IMG/VR virus record: IMGVR_UViG_3300035643_000008
Span: 1 to 27,836 of that record
Strand: one strand, 5' to 3'
Origin: a virus
Length of the DNA stretch: 27,836 nt
In this document: positions 6,728 through 14,750 of the stretch, piece by piece
How the letters are laid out: every line of letters starts with the position of its first letter
Numbering within the stretch: the first letter of the stretch is position 1
Notes under the pieces: model-generated
Told to the model about the DNA's origin: nothing
The model's database searches: none
Seen by the model: the letters and a program-made list of their open reading frames with translations, nothing else
Made by a program: the position numbers and the translations under genes

Positions 6728-8818
6728 TCAGATGTTAGTTTTGGCGCCGAGATCGTTCAGTTCCCGATGCAGCTGCCCGTAGAGGTCAGTCCATTCAAGC
6801 GAGATCTTGTTTAGGAAGTCCACTTTAGCGTAGTTGGGATCCGTCATATCACGCTCTATGCGGACAACTTGGAACGTATCCGACAAGCCCTGCTCCGGTA
6901 TGGTGAGAGTGACGGAATCGTCGAGGCCCCAGATGCCGGCCGGGTAGTCATCATTCACTTCCGCCTCGATCGCGATGTTCTTCCCTGCCAGCTTGGCGAG
7001 TTCAGCTACCGCTGCAATGTTCAATGTGTTCTGGTCGATGATGGATTTCTCGAATGTGACCGTCTCCAGGAGGCCGAGGTCATCGTTCTCTATTGAGGCG
7101 CCGTCGAACTGAGTTGAGACAAGTGTGTTGGCTCCACGCATGCGAACGGAATTGCAGACTTGTTGGTCATCGATCTTGTAGTCGTTCGTGAAGAGGTTCT
7201 GGCCTTCAACGAACTGGATCGCGGGCTTCAAGGAGCCGAAGTTCGGTTGAAGATCCAATAGGTTGCTCGTGTCGACGCGGTACAGCCAGCCGAGAATGTC
7301 GCAAAGAGCAGCGATCGCGGAACTGAGCGATTGGTCGGCGAACGTCTGCGTGATCGTTGAGGGGTAGGATGCGACTGTACCGAGTGCGACGCCGCACCAG
7401 AAACTCGTCAGCAGATCATTGAAGATATACTGAACCGTCTGCGCTGAATAGTCCTTGATGGTGACGACCCGCGTGTCCATGAGGGATTTGCTGTCGAGTC
7501 CCGTCAAAGTCACATGCGGCGGATCGGCAAGGTTCCTTTCTATTGCCGTTAGAACTCCGGAGTACTCTTTCACACCGTAACGGAAGATCGAGACGATTCC
7601 GCGCCGAGTGATCGTGCTAAGCCACTGTGGGATCTCAACGGTGAACTGCTGCGGCGTATTCTCGTCGGATAGGACATAGCTGCCGGTCGAGTATTGGTAT
7701 TCGATGCCTTCGATGAAGAGTTGAAACTTCTTAGTGGCATCGCCGACCTCTAGATCGTAGAGGATATGATGCGTCGCATAGGCAACGGCGGCGGGTACGG
7801 ATGCATCGCCTGCCCATGACGCCTTAACGACCGCGATTCCCTGTGTGCTGCCCGTGAGCGTAGTCTGGACGTTGCCATTCGCATCCGTCGTCGCTGAGGT
7901 AGGTGAGACTGTGCCATTACTTGTCCAGAAGTTGACGGTCTTATTCGGGTATGGGGCGCCTGCAAGAGTCAGCAATGTTGCCGTCACGGTCGCCGACTGG
8001 GGTGAGCCTGAGCTTCCCGAGCGGTAGATCGTGTACGCATTGCTGAGGATGCTAAGGGTTCCAAGCGGTATCGTCCATTGCCAGGTGTCTCCGCCACACA
8101 TGATGTAGTTGGCTGTGACCTCAATGAGCGTGGCGCCATCAGTCGCATAGACCTTCAGGTACATATACTCAGGATAGTCCTCAGCGTCTACGTTCAGAGC
8201 GACGCTGGTTGCTCCCGCAGCGCAGGTCTCGCTGTCGATCTGGATGTTGTCGCTCGCCCGGAAGATTTCGACGATTTGGCCGGGGCTGAGCCCTGTCACC
8301 GTCACATATTGGCTTAGCGAGATGACGCAGTGATCAACCCAGTCGGCAATCGTACTTCCAAGACTGCCGGTGCAGATGACTACTTGAGGATAGATGGGGC
8401 CGCCAACGAAGTTGGATGGAAGGTTGCCTGTCCTAAAGGTCCAGTCTTCAGTTCCAGCTTTCGTGAAGACACTGGTGGAATATAGAGGATAAGGTACGTT
8501 GCCTGCGCCGCAGGAAGGGCAGTAGACGCATAGGTACCATGTGTGGTTCGAGTCCGTTGACTTATGCCAGATGTGAATCCTATTTCCGGGAGCGGCGCTC
8601 GCTGCGGCTGGGCTCTCTTCCCACCAGCCGCCGCCTTTGAAACTGCTCTGCGGGCCCGTCGAGGTGCCGGTCAGTTTAAGCGAGCCCGTGCCCTGCTTGA
8701 ATATCGTCGAGTCGATGGACCATGCGAAGTTGTCAGCGTTGTACCAGCTGCTTCCTTCATTGAGCGAGTCGCAAGGCCGCTCATACAGGAGGCCCGCTAC
8801 GGTCTGACTGATCGGCAT
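6728..8818 (-). CDS. Tail hub protein (Gp37-like) with N-terminal binding and Ig domains
   Basis: A 696-residue protein starting 3 bases after the tape measure stop. Three parts are visible. Residues about 1-170 have a Trp/Cys-rich jelly-roll-like character (FKGGGWWEES, VYCPSCGAG, TEDWTFRTGNLPSN), suggesting a carbohydrate-binding-like module. Residues about 265-345 resemble a bacterial Ig (Big_1/invasin) domain (SATVTATLLTLAG, TVNFWTSNGTVSPTSATTDANG, AVVKASWAGD). Residues about 350-696 look like a siphovirus hub of the Gp37/gp27 kind (QLFIEGIEY, GIVSIFRYGVKEYSGVLTAI, HVTLTGLDSKSLM, LGWLYRVDTSNLLDL, YAKVDFLNKISLEWTDLY). It would cap the tail tube and may contact the host surface. The order directly after the tape measure is as expected. 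Confidence 0.65.
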   Translation of the reverse strand: MPISQTVAGLLYERPCDSLNEGSSWYNADNFAWSIDSTIFKQGTGSLKLTGTSTGPQSSFKGGGWWEESPAAASAAPGNRIHIWHKSTDSNHTWYLCVYCPSCGAGNVPYPLYSTSVFTKAGTEDWTFRTGNLPSNFVGGPIYPQVVICTGSLGSTIADWVDHCVISLSQYVTVTGLSPGQIVEIFRASDNIQIDSETCAAGATSVALNVDAEDYPEYMYLKVYATDGATLIEVTANYIMCGGDTWQWTIPLGTLSILSNAYTIYRSGSSGSPQSATVTATLLTLAGAPYPNKTVNFWTSNGTVSPTSATTDANGNVQTTLTGSTQGIAVVKASWAGDASVPAAVAYATHHILYDLEVGDATKKFQLFIEGIEYQYSTGSYVLSDENTPQQFTVEIPQWLSTITRRGIVSIFRYGVKEYSGVLTAIERNLADPPHVTLTGLDSKSLMDTRVVTIKDYSAQTVQYIFNDLLTSFWCGVALGTVASYPSTITQTFADQSLSSAIAALCDILGWLYRVDTSNLLDLQPNFGSLKPAIQFVEGQNLFTNDYKIDDQQVCNSVRMRGANTLVSTQFDGASIENDDLGLLETVTFEKSIIDQNTLNIAAVAELAKLAGKNIAIEAEVNDDYPAGIWGLDDSVTLTIPEQGLSDTFQVVRIERDMTDPNYAKVDFLNKISLEWTDLYGQLHRELNDLGAKTNI

Positions 8819-8821
8819 CTC

Positions 8822-11152
8822 CTATCCCGGCGCGGTGGTTCGGCTTGTCGCAGTGATCTTGTTCACGATTCGACGCTCAACGGTACGGCTGAATGTTTGC
8901 CCATCCACTTGGAGCGTAACTGGAATTGTGATGCTTATCTGCTTGCCGCCCGCGAGCTGTTGCAGAGCGGTGGTGATGGCCGTATTGATCGCCCCGCCTC
9001 CGGTTGCGGATGGGACCGCGGGAGCGATCGCCCCGAAGCCGCCTGTGAATGTCTTGAGGATATTGGTCATGGCATCTGTGGCCTGGTCCTCCATCGCTTG
9101 GAGCATATCCGTCCAGATCGAGTGACCGACCAGTGCGTTCCAGAGATCCGTCGCTGCAGATGCAATGTTGTTGACGGTGCCCGAGACCGCTTTCTCTATC
9201 CCTGACAGCGCCGAGCCGGTACTTCCCTGCATTGAAGTGAATGTTGATGTGGCCATCCCGGCCGCTCCACTCACAGCACACTCCACTTGGCTGACTCCAG
9301 ATGAGATGAAAGAGGAGAACGCGGACCAAGCGTCCTCCATTGTCGAGATGGCGCCGGATAGGATGCCCTCAATCGCATCCATGGCAGCTGTAAAGGCGCC
9401 TTCCAAATCCTCGAACGCGTTCTGTGTGGCTAGCTCGGTCGCAGACCAGAAGCTGTTCATGGCCTGGTTCATGGTGTCGAGGAAGTCTTTCCACGCATCC
9501 TTTATGTCATCGCTGATGGTCTGAAAGGTCGATTGCATCGTTTGCCAAGCAGACTGCCACACCGTCTGAAGCAGATCTGTCGCTGTCGTGAAATTAGCCT
9601 CAACCGCCTTGAACCAGGCGTTCAAGTCATCGCTGATTGCGGTTGAGGTTGCGGTGAACGCGTCTCGAATTACACTCCAAGCCTTGCTCCAGAGATCCTC
9701 AACGAGCTGGAGCGCCTTCGTGAAAGCATCCTGCATTGCATCGAATAGTTTTGTCTGCAAGACCTCCAGCAGGTCGGTGATTGCTTTCTCGGTCATGTCG
9801 AGAATGGCGTTCCACAGGTCGTTCCAGAGGGATGCGCCGACAAGCCAGTTGTAGAAATCCGTGAAGAGATCTTCGATAGCCTTTAGGAAGTCTGTGAGTG
9901 CAGTCGCTATATCCGTGAGTATTGGTTTCAGCAGATCATCGGCGGCTTGGAAGGCATCTGTGAAAACTTTGATGCTGGTCTTGATGTTATCCATGATTTC
10001 GGAGATGTCTTTCTGCATCTGCGTAAGCAGTGCGTTAGGGAGGTTTGCTAGGTCCTGCCAAGCAACCTGCCAGTTTCCATGAATCACATCCATGCCCGTC
10101 TGTATGATGCCGCCCATCAGCGGCATCTGCTGGTTCACCTTGTCTTTGATCTGGTCCCACGCTGTCGTCGTGCTGTCAACGACCGAGGTCCACGCATCCT
10201 GGACGGGCTTCGCGATCGTATCTTTCATGGTGCCGAGGGTGTTGCCGATCACCGTGATGGCATCACTAACGACATCACGGAAGCCACCCCAATTGTTCTT
10301 CCAAGCCTCATACGCAAGCCCGACCGGACCGGTTAGGGCTGCAACGAGCACGTCTTGCCAATTCGATTTCAGCCAATCAACGGCGCCGCCGATCGCAACT
10401 TTCACAGCATCAGCGAAGTCGTTTAGCGTATTGCCAACTTGCTCAAGGCCTGACTGGATGTCTTTAACAGCGTTGGCGGTGATCTCACGAATGCCGCCCC
10501 AATCATTCGTCCAAGCCTCATAGAGAAGGGCGACTGCTGCGATGATTGCGATAATCGCTATCCCAACCGGTCCGAGCGCTGCAACAACTCCTCCGATAGC
10601 GTCGCCGGCACTTCCGAGCGCCCCGCCTAGACCGCCGAGGCTTCCCGCCATCTGGGTGATGCTAGCGATAATCATTGGAATCTGGAGGCCCATCTGGACA
10701 TAGTTGAGCAGGTTTCGCTGTTGGTAATAGTTAAGACGATCTTCATCGGTTTGCAGCGTTTCTAATGCAAGAGACGCTTGCTGACTGTTCTCACCGTATT
10801 TCTGGACGGCTGCGTTGTAGGCTTCCTGCGCCTTCTGAACTGCTTCCGTTGATGCTTCGATGCGGATGTGCATCATCTCCATCCGCTCGTAGTCACTGAT
10901 GCCCATCCGGAGCGTCGAGGACAGGCCCATCATGCCCTGCATGGACCACATGGTCGACTGGTTCAGGCCGTCCATGCTGTCGGTTGCATCGGTGGTCGAG
11001 CCTGCGACATCAGTCATGGCGGGGCCAACGCTGTCAGCGGTCGTTGTCAGATCCGAAAGGTTCGACTGAACGTTCTGAATGACTTCCGAGGCCTGATCTA
11101 CGGCGCTGATCGTGATCGCAACTTCGCCAGTGTCGGATGTTCCTCCACTCAT
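8822..11152 (-). CDS. Tape measure protein
   Basis: A 776-residue protein, the second-longest frame in the window, with GAGGTGAGAAG directly before ATG. It is mostly alpha-helical and Gln/Ala/Trp-rich. There is a hydrophobic segment near residue 200 (VGIAIIAIIAAVALLYEAW), followed by recurring W-x-x-x-W and (N)DWGG/NNWGG motifs (TNDWGGIREI, KNNWGGFRDV) and many helices of the type AWxxMxxxF. The C-terminal end (ISITIPVTLQVDGQTFSRTVERR) is typical of siphovirus tape measures. It sets tail length and is ejected into the cell. Position right after the frameshifted tail chaperone and before the hub supports the call strongly. Confidence 0.88.
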   Translation of the reverse strand: MSGGTSDTGEVAITISAVDQASEVIQNVQSNLSDLTTTADSVGPAMTDVAGSTTDATDSMDGLNQSTMWSMQGMMGLSSTLRMGISDYERMEMMHIRIEASTEAVQKAQEAYNAAVQKYGENSQQASLALETLQTDEDRLNYYQQRNLLNYVQMGLQIPMIIASITQMAGSLGGLGGALGSAGDAIGGVVAALGPVGIAIIAIIAAVALLYEAWTNDWGGIREITANAVKDIQSGLEQVGNTLNDFADAVKVAIGGAVDWLKSNWQDVLVAALTGPVGLAYEAWKNNWGGFRDVVSDAITVIGNTLGTMKDTIAKPVQDAWTSVVDSTTTAWDQIKDKVNQQMPLMGGIIQTGMDVIHGNWQVAWQDLANLPNALLTQMQKDISEIMDNIKTSIKVFTDAFQAADDLLKPILTDIATALTDFLKAIEDLFTDFYNWLVGASLWNDLWNAILDMTEKAITDLLEVLQTKLFDAMQDAFTKALQLVEDLWSKAWSVIRDAFTATSTAISDDLNAWFKAVEANFTTATDLLQTVWQSAWQTMQSTFQTISDDIKDAWKDFLDTMNQAMNSFWSATELATQNAFEDLEGAFTAAMDAIEGILSGAISTMEDAWSAFSSFISSGVSQVECAVSGAAGMATSTFTSMQGSTGSALSGIEKAVSGTVNNIASAATDLWNALVGHSIWTDMLQAMEDQATDAMTNILKTFTGGFGAIAPAVPSATGGGAINTAITTALQQLAGGKQISITIPVTLQVDGQTFSRTVERRIVNKITATSRTTAPG

Positions 11153-11164
11153 CTTCTCACCTCA

Positions 11165-11293
11165 TCATTCTGGTTTCTCGTTCCGTTTCGCGTAGGCTAG
11201 CAGAAGCCAATTCTTCTGCAGTGGCGTTAGGTCGCGCACTTCCTGGACAAGCGGAATATGTGCATCAAACACAAGGATGCTTAGCGAATCGCT
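11165..11293 (-). CDS. Tail assembly chaperone, +1 frameshift extension (gpT-like part)
   Basis: After the TAG that ends the upstream chaperone frame (11292-11294), the +1 frame starts with AGC and stays open for 42 codons to TGA at 11165, ending 12 bases before the tape measure. It encodes protein-like sequence (LSILVFDAHIPLVQEV, LTPLQKNWLLLAYAKRNEK). It has no start codon of its own with a ribosome binding site. Tail chaperone genes just upstream of tape measures commonly make a longer product by frameshifting (lambda G/GT; +1 or -2 in some phages). A +1 shift at GGC TCT TAG C would give a fusion of about 190 residues. Confidence 0.6.
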   Translation of the reverse strand, partial: SDSLSILVFDAHIPLVQEVRDLTPLQKNWLLLAYAKRNEKPE

Positions 11294-11738
11294 AAGAGCC
11301 AGCCACTTGCCGTGAACGAAATTTCTCCAAAGTCTCCGATGTCTTTGGGCCGAGGCCGCTGATCTCGAGAATCATCCCGAAGAGTCGCGCTCGCTCTGAT
11401 GCGGGCAACGCGGTTCTGAGCTCGTCAGGCGTCAAGTCGCTACCCACTTGGGCGACAGCAATGATTTCGTCTAGGAATCGCATCTTAGCAACTGTTTTCG
11501 GGTCCCGGTTCGAGAGGTCTGCTGCCTGCGCCTTTACTAAATCAGGTAGCGTCAGGCCTGTCTTCTCAGCCGCCTCGATGACTGTCAGCTCTGTGAGGGC
11601 ATGGATCTCGAACTCGTACTGCTGGTTCTCCCTAGTGATGACTGGCACCTTGACTTTGCGCTGCATGCCCTGAACGATGTCACGACTCAGCCTAGCGAAC
11701 TCGCGTCGAGTCGCCTGCACATCCTTCTTTTCATCCAT
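11292..11738 (-). CDS. Tail assembly chaperone (gpG-like)
   Basis: A 148-residue protein with ATG after AGGAGGAATT. It is acidic/basic mixed and helical: VPVITRENQQYEFEIHALTE, then a long charged helical region (DLVKAQAADLSNRDPKTVAKMRFLDEIIAVAQVG) and SDLTPDELRTALPASERARL. It sits directly ahead of the tape measure, the usual place for the G-type tail chaperone that coats the tape measure during tail assembly and is absent from virions. The frame ends in GGC TCT TAG, and the +1 frame behind it continues the protein (see the extension). The function rests mainly on gene order and the frameshift arrangement. Confidence 0.65.
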   Translation of the reverse strand: MDEKKDVQATRREFARLSRDIVQGMQRKVKVPVITRENQQYEFEIHALTELTVIEAAEKTGLTLPDLVKAQAADLSNRDPKTVAKMRFLDEIIAVAQVGSDLTPDELRTALPASERARLFGMILEISGLGPKTSETLEKFRSRQVAGS

Positions 11739-11768
11739 TTTCCAATTCCTCCTACAATTCTATGACTG

Positions 11769-12122
11769 TCAAGTCGAGAAAGCGTCCAGCACCTGCTCGT
11801 TGATACTGCTGACAATCGCCTGCATGTAGACGTCAATAGCTGGGCGGATGTATGGCTCAGCTCTCATACGGCGAGTCCCGAACTCAACGTATTTTGCATA
11901 TGGCGCTGTGGCCATGATGATCAACTGCCCATCCGCAACTGTGTAGGTGATCGAATTCCTCAGCCTGCCCGTTCGGACCGGCACGATCTGCTGCGCATAG
12001 ATCACGATCTCGTTTCCAGCCTCATCGAGGCCTGCATTGATCTGATCCTGGATCTTCGCAAGCGCAGCCTCCAGTAGCGGCGATGCTTGGTCGTCTATAT
12101 CGATCTGAATCTGAACCGTCAA
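11769..12122 (-). CDS. HK97 gp10-like tail completion/neck protein
   Basis: A 117-residue protein with a TTG start that overlaps the upstream stop. It carries the family pattern clearly: VPVRTGRLRNSITY (P-x-x-T-G-x-L-R-x-S), then ATAPYAKYVEFGTRRMRAEPYIRPAID (PYAxYVExGTxxMxAxPxxxPA). HK97 gp10-type proteins act at the head-tail junction or tail end. In most siphoviruses this gene precedes the tail tube gene; here it lies behind it, with a glycosyltransferase gene in between. Confidence 0.8.
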   Translation of the reverse strand: MTVQIQIDIDDQASPLLEAALAKIQDQINAGLDEAGNEIVIYAQQIVPVRTGRLRNSITYTVADGQLIIMATAPYAKYVEFGTRRMRAEPYIRPAIDVYMQAIVSSINEQVLDAFST

Positions 12123-12409
12123 TCTTTGTCGAGGCCTTCCTTGATCTTCTTCAGCAGCAAGTAGTCGTCTTCGGTGACGATGTAGAGGCGGACGCTCGCA
12201 TTGCTGCAGTAGATCACATGGAAGCGCAGGTCGCTCCTGATCAGTTCGCGTAGGGCGATTAGATCCTTCAGCTTTCCTTGGACGATGAGTCCAGCTGATA
12301 GGATGACATCTAGGTCGCGCGTGTCCACAAGGATGCGCTGCTCAGTCTTGGATTGAGTAGCCGAACGCTCCTTTCCACTGCTCAAATGCTTCATCACTCC
12401 CCGTGACAT
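12119..12409 (-). CDS. Small protein overlapping the glycosyltransferase gene, unknown
   Basis: A frame of 96 codons whose first 23 codons overlap the end of the glycosyltransferase gene in another frame. Internal starts (ATG at 12394, or a GTG near 12320 behind the glycosyltransferase stop) are possible and would give a shorter protein. The convincing part is the C-terminal 65 residues: VDTRDLDVILSAGLIVQGKL, LIRSDLRFHVIYCSNASVRL, VTEDDYLLLKKIKEGLDKD, an alpha/beta pattern. No family is recognised. It may be a small tail-assembly factor or belong with the glycosyltransferase. Confidence 0.45.
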   Translation of the reverse strand: MSRGVMKHLSSGKERSATQSKTEQRILVDTRDLDVILSAGLIVQGKLKDLIALRELIRSDLRFHVIYCSNASVRLYIVTEDDYLLLKKIKEGLDKD

Positions 12410-13028
12410 GCGTCACGATGTGAAGACAGTCCACGGCAGTATCGACTAGAATCTTGAAACCCGCTCGGCGAGCGTAAAGGCAGAAGTACACATCCTCACC
12501 CATGTTCTGCCTCGCATGGAACCAAGGTGCGACCATGCTGCGGAAGACCTCCCGCTCGATTAGGAGACAGCCTGCCGGGGCCACATCACATTCTAAGAGG
12601 CGGCTCTTCGGCGGTCTGCAGAGATAACGAAATCGGAAGCGCAGCTTCTGTTCACGGTTCTTCGGCGTGTCAATGATTATCGGCCTGTGCCGTTGGTCAC
12701 GTTCATAGTAGAGGCCTGATACGATTGGAGCTTTCCGCTTCAGCAGTCGCAGAATCGTATCTGGCATGATCAACACATCATCATCTAGGAAGAACAGGTG
12801 CGTTGCCTTCGTCTCCTCGAGAAAGTACTGGACGATGCTGTTGCGGACTGCGGCGAGCGGCTGACCGAACGCCTGCCGCAACCCAACTGAGACGCCAGTT
12901 CTAACTAGGGTGAAGGTGTTGGCGAAAAGACCGGACAGGAAGAAGGCGAAGTACTTCGCGTCGAGAGGACGATTCCCGTGGGGAATCCCGATCAGGACAG
13001 ATTTGCCATTAGAAGAAGACGGCTCCAA
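12342..13028 (-). CDS. Family 2-like glycosyltransferase (GT-A fold)
   Basis: A 228-residue protein with TTG start. Features seen: an N-terminal strand and turn SVLIGIPHGNRP, a helix with AVRNSIVQYFLEE, then FFLDDDVLIMPDTI (residues 79-92) containing the acidic D-x-D metal/nucleotide-sugar motif at 82-84, GLYYERD, APAGCLLIEREVF, and GEDVYFCLYARRAGFKI (177-193) with an E-D pair at the usual acceptor/catalytic position. It lacks a membrane segment and is short, as in viral GT2 enzymes. I infer transfer of a sugar to a virion protein or host surface glycan. The location between tail tube and tail genes favours modification of the virion or a cargo gene. Confidence 0.75.
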   Translation of the reverse strand: MEPSSSNGKSVLIGIPHGNRPLDAKYFAFFLSGLFANTFTLVRTGVSVGLRQAFGQPLAAVRNSIVQYFLEETKATHLFFLDDDVLIMPDTILRLLKRKAPIVSGLYYERDQRHRPIIIDTPKNREQKLRFRFRYLCRPPKSRLLECDVAPAGCLLIEREVFRSMVAPWFHARQNMGEDVYFCLYARRAGFKILVDTAVDCLHIVTHVTGSDEAFEQWKGAFGYSIQD

Positions 13029-13059
13029 TGTTGAACAACTCCAAAACTACTGGCGGCTT

Positions 13060-13494
13060 CTACGTGGTCTTCGTTACAGTCTCGGCTGAGAAATCGAACC
13101 TTTGAGTCGCGATCCCATCCACGCTCGGCGATGTCATAGGTTCGCAGTTGCCCTTCACGTTGCCCAGCTGATACTTGGTACCTGTGGTCTTGTTCTTGAT
13201 CTCGATCCAGTGAGCGGTGAGCGCGGCGGTCTCAAACGCGTTAGCTTCCGTCGCGAAATCACTTGTGCCGTCGACAGTATCCTCACCGTAGTCCTTGATG
13301 ATTGTGCCTGTGATCTTGGTTAGCCCTTCCTTCGCAACTGTGGCCCGTGAGCCGAGCCCCGATGGCTGCAATGTTACGCCTTGGTCAACCTTCCAGGTGA
13401 CGCTTTGAATCTCGCCGGCGGCGGTGGCGCTCGTCAAGGCTGCCTGCGTAGTGGCGAATCTGATTTCGACTTCTGTCCCGCGATATTTCACCAA
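13060..13494 (-). CDS. Major tail tube protein
   Basis: A 144-residue beta-rich protein. The TTG start at 13494 is supported by GAGGTGA six bases upstream. Pattern: KYRGTEVEIRFATTQAAL, SVTWKVDQGVTLQPSGLGSRA, KITGTIIKDYGEDT, a central helix (FATEANAFETAALTAHWIEI), then IKNKTTGTKYQLGNVKGNCE and a final beta strand TQRFDFSAETV. This layout matches siphovirus tail tube proteins of the type with an early insertion loop and a G-x-V-K-x-N/C strand. Position between the head-closure genes and the tape measure fits. No Ig-like C-terminal extension is present. Confidence 0.6.
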   Translation of the reverse strand: MVKYRGTEVEIRFATTQAALTSATAAGEIQSVTWKVDQGVTLQPSGLGSRATVAKEGLTKITGTIIKDYGEDTVDGTSDFATEANAFETAALTAHWIEIKNKTTGTKYQLGNVKGNCEPMTSPSVDGIATQRFDFSAETVTKTT

Positions 13495-13570
13495 GCATTT
13501 TCACCTCGCTTCTGATTTGTCAAAACTCGCGCGAACGCTCGCGGTGAGCCGTGACTACGAAACAATTCTT

Positions 13571-14023
13571 ATGAGGAGCCCGGGGACATCGTACACCTGG
13601 CGGCTCTTCTTGGTCTACGCTGAGCAGATGGATTTGCTTGTCAGGACATGCCAGGCTGCAGGCTTGCCGAGGATAATTAGTTCACGGGAAAGCGTCGGCG
13701 AGACGATAGCGGCTTTTCACACATCACGCCTCGACGATGTGCTAGGCTTAGAGTTCGCTGACAATACAATCCTATTCATTCGAGCGAGGCCGCTCTCATA
13801 TCCTGATGATTGCGATGCTGAGATCGACACCATCGATGATCTCTCATCTGATGAGGCTTACGGCGCTCTCCTGTCCCTACTTGAGCAGAAGGCGCCGGAA
13901 AGATACAAGGAGATTCAGAAACCACTTGACGAAATAGCCGCTCGGAAACACCGGGAAAAAGAGGAACGCCTCGAACGCGCTGACTACGAACGCCTCAACG
14001 CGAAGTTTGAAGGTGTTCGTTGA
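13571..14023 (+). CDS. Plus-strand cargo gene 1, unknown function
   Basis: The only clear genes on the plus strand are this one and the next, and the minus strand holds no gene here. ATG at 13571 gives about 150 residues; GTG at 13544 or TTG at 13517 are possible earlier starts and none has a clear ribosome binding site, so a leaderless transcript is possible. Sequence: TSYTWRLFLVYAEQMDLLVRTC, an alpha/beta core with VLGLEFADNTILFIRARPL, an acidic stretch ending DDLSSDEAYGALLSLLEQ, and a strongly charged C-terminal helix (EIAARKHREKEERLERADYE) likely to be a coiled coil. No family is recognised. The reverse orientation suggests a moron-like insertion with its own promoter. Confidence 0.55.
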   Translation: MRSPGTSYTWRLFLVYAEQMDLLVRTCQAAGLPRIISSRESVGETIAAFHTSRLDDVLGLEFADNTILFIRARPLSYPDDCDAEIDTIDDLSSDEAYGALLSLLEQKAPERYKEIQKPLDEIAARKHREKEERLERADYERLNAKFEGVR

Positions 14024-14208
14024 TGATGAGATACGATGTTTATGACGGTCACTCGGGGCTGGTCCTGCTGGCACGAGGCGTGACCGCTGATGAAGTGCGA
14101 GAGCGTTTCGAAGCCTTCCTAAGACAGTCTGAGGATGGGACCGAGTTTCGAGTGGAATGTGTGAGCGACAAGCTTCGAGCTGACAGAGGTGCATTCGTGG
14201 AGCCATAA
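14023..14208 (+). CDS. Plus-strand cargo gene 2, small unknown protein
   Basis: A 61-residue protein whose ATG (14023) overlaps the TGA of the preceding gene, so the two are translationally coupled. Sequence pattern: MMRYDVYDGHSGLVLLARGV, TADEVRERFEAFLRQSEDG, TEFRVECVSDKL, which is a beta-hairpin followed by a helix and a strand, as in small regulatory or anti-host proteins. Its TAA ends at 14208, directly adjoining the TAG of the convergent minus-strand tail gene at 14209. No family is recognised. Confidence 0.5.
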   Translation: MMRYDVYDGHSGLVLLARGVTADEVRERFEAFLRQSEDGTEFRVECVSDKLRADRGAFVEP

Positions 14209-14748
14209 CTAAGAAGATAGGTCGGTGACTTGGAAGAAAGATTCCACTTCATTTTGGGTGCGTCTAAGCGGGTACGGTGTGTGTTGGGGGTCGTCAAGTT
14301 CCCGCCAGACGCGAAGCCGCATCGCTTGTATTCCGCTTGGTACGAGCGGGTTGTAGTGGACGGGGTAGTCGGCTGGTTGACCTGTGCCCCAGGGGCTGTA
14401 CATCGGATATGATTTGTTCGCCTTGATGATCTGGGAGACCGCCTGAACAAGCTTCCATCGCATAGTATCATCCGTGATGATCTGGTTGCCGTTCGCGTCG
14501 AATTTGGTGGCAGCCCACACATTGATCTCAGTAACGTGGGTGTGGTCGTCGTATGGGTCCCCGATGCCTGACGGCAACACCGTGTCATCAATCGTGCCCA
14601 AGGTGACGATTCCATCGCAAGCGTTCATCGTCTTATCATCGTACCATTTCGTCATAATCTGAATGTTTGCAGACGTGACTCCGTCGTCTTTCGTGACGCT
14701 GATCTTTCGTGTCAGGATGTCAACCAGGATTGTCTTGGGATCCTCCAA
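14209..14748 (-). CDS. Putative tail terminator / neck protein
   Basis: A 179-residue protein with TTG start two bases after the upstream stop. Visible features: MEDPKTILVDILTRKISVTKDD, NIQIMTKWYDDKTMNACDGIVTLGTID, a beta strand HVTEINVWAATKFDANG, a helix MRWKLVQAVSQIIKANK, and a final RLRVWRELDDPQHTPYPLRR strand. The alpha/beta pattern with a DP-x-x-I-L N-terminus, after head closure and before the tail tube, fits tail terminator or tail completion proteins. The assignment rests on order and fold pattern. Confidence 0.45.
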   Translation of the reverse strand: MEDPKTILVDILTRKISVTKDDGVTSANIQIMTKWYDDKTMNACDGIVTLGTIDDTVLPSGIGDPYDDHTHVTEINVWAATKFDANGNQIITDDTMRWKLVQAVSQIIKANKSYPMYSPWGTGQPADYPVHYNPLVPSGIQAMRLRVWRELDDPQHTPYPLRRTQNEVESFFQVTDLSS

Positions 14749-14750
14749 GG

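Noticed and set aside
8564-9205. 213-codon plus-strand frame opposite the hub and tape measure genes
   Set aside because: It spans the boundary of two strongly supported minus-strand genes and has an Arg/Ala/Cys-rich composition typical of an antisense frame.
13877-14615. Minus-strand frames running through the plus-strand island
   Set aside because: The frame entering from the tail terminator gene is Ser/Arg/Thr-rich and patternless opposite 14023-14208, whereas the plus-strand frames are coupled (TGATG) and protein-like.
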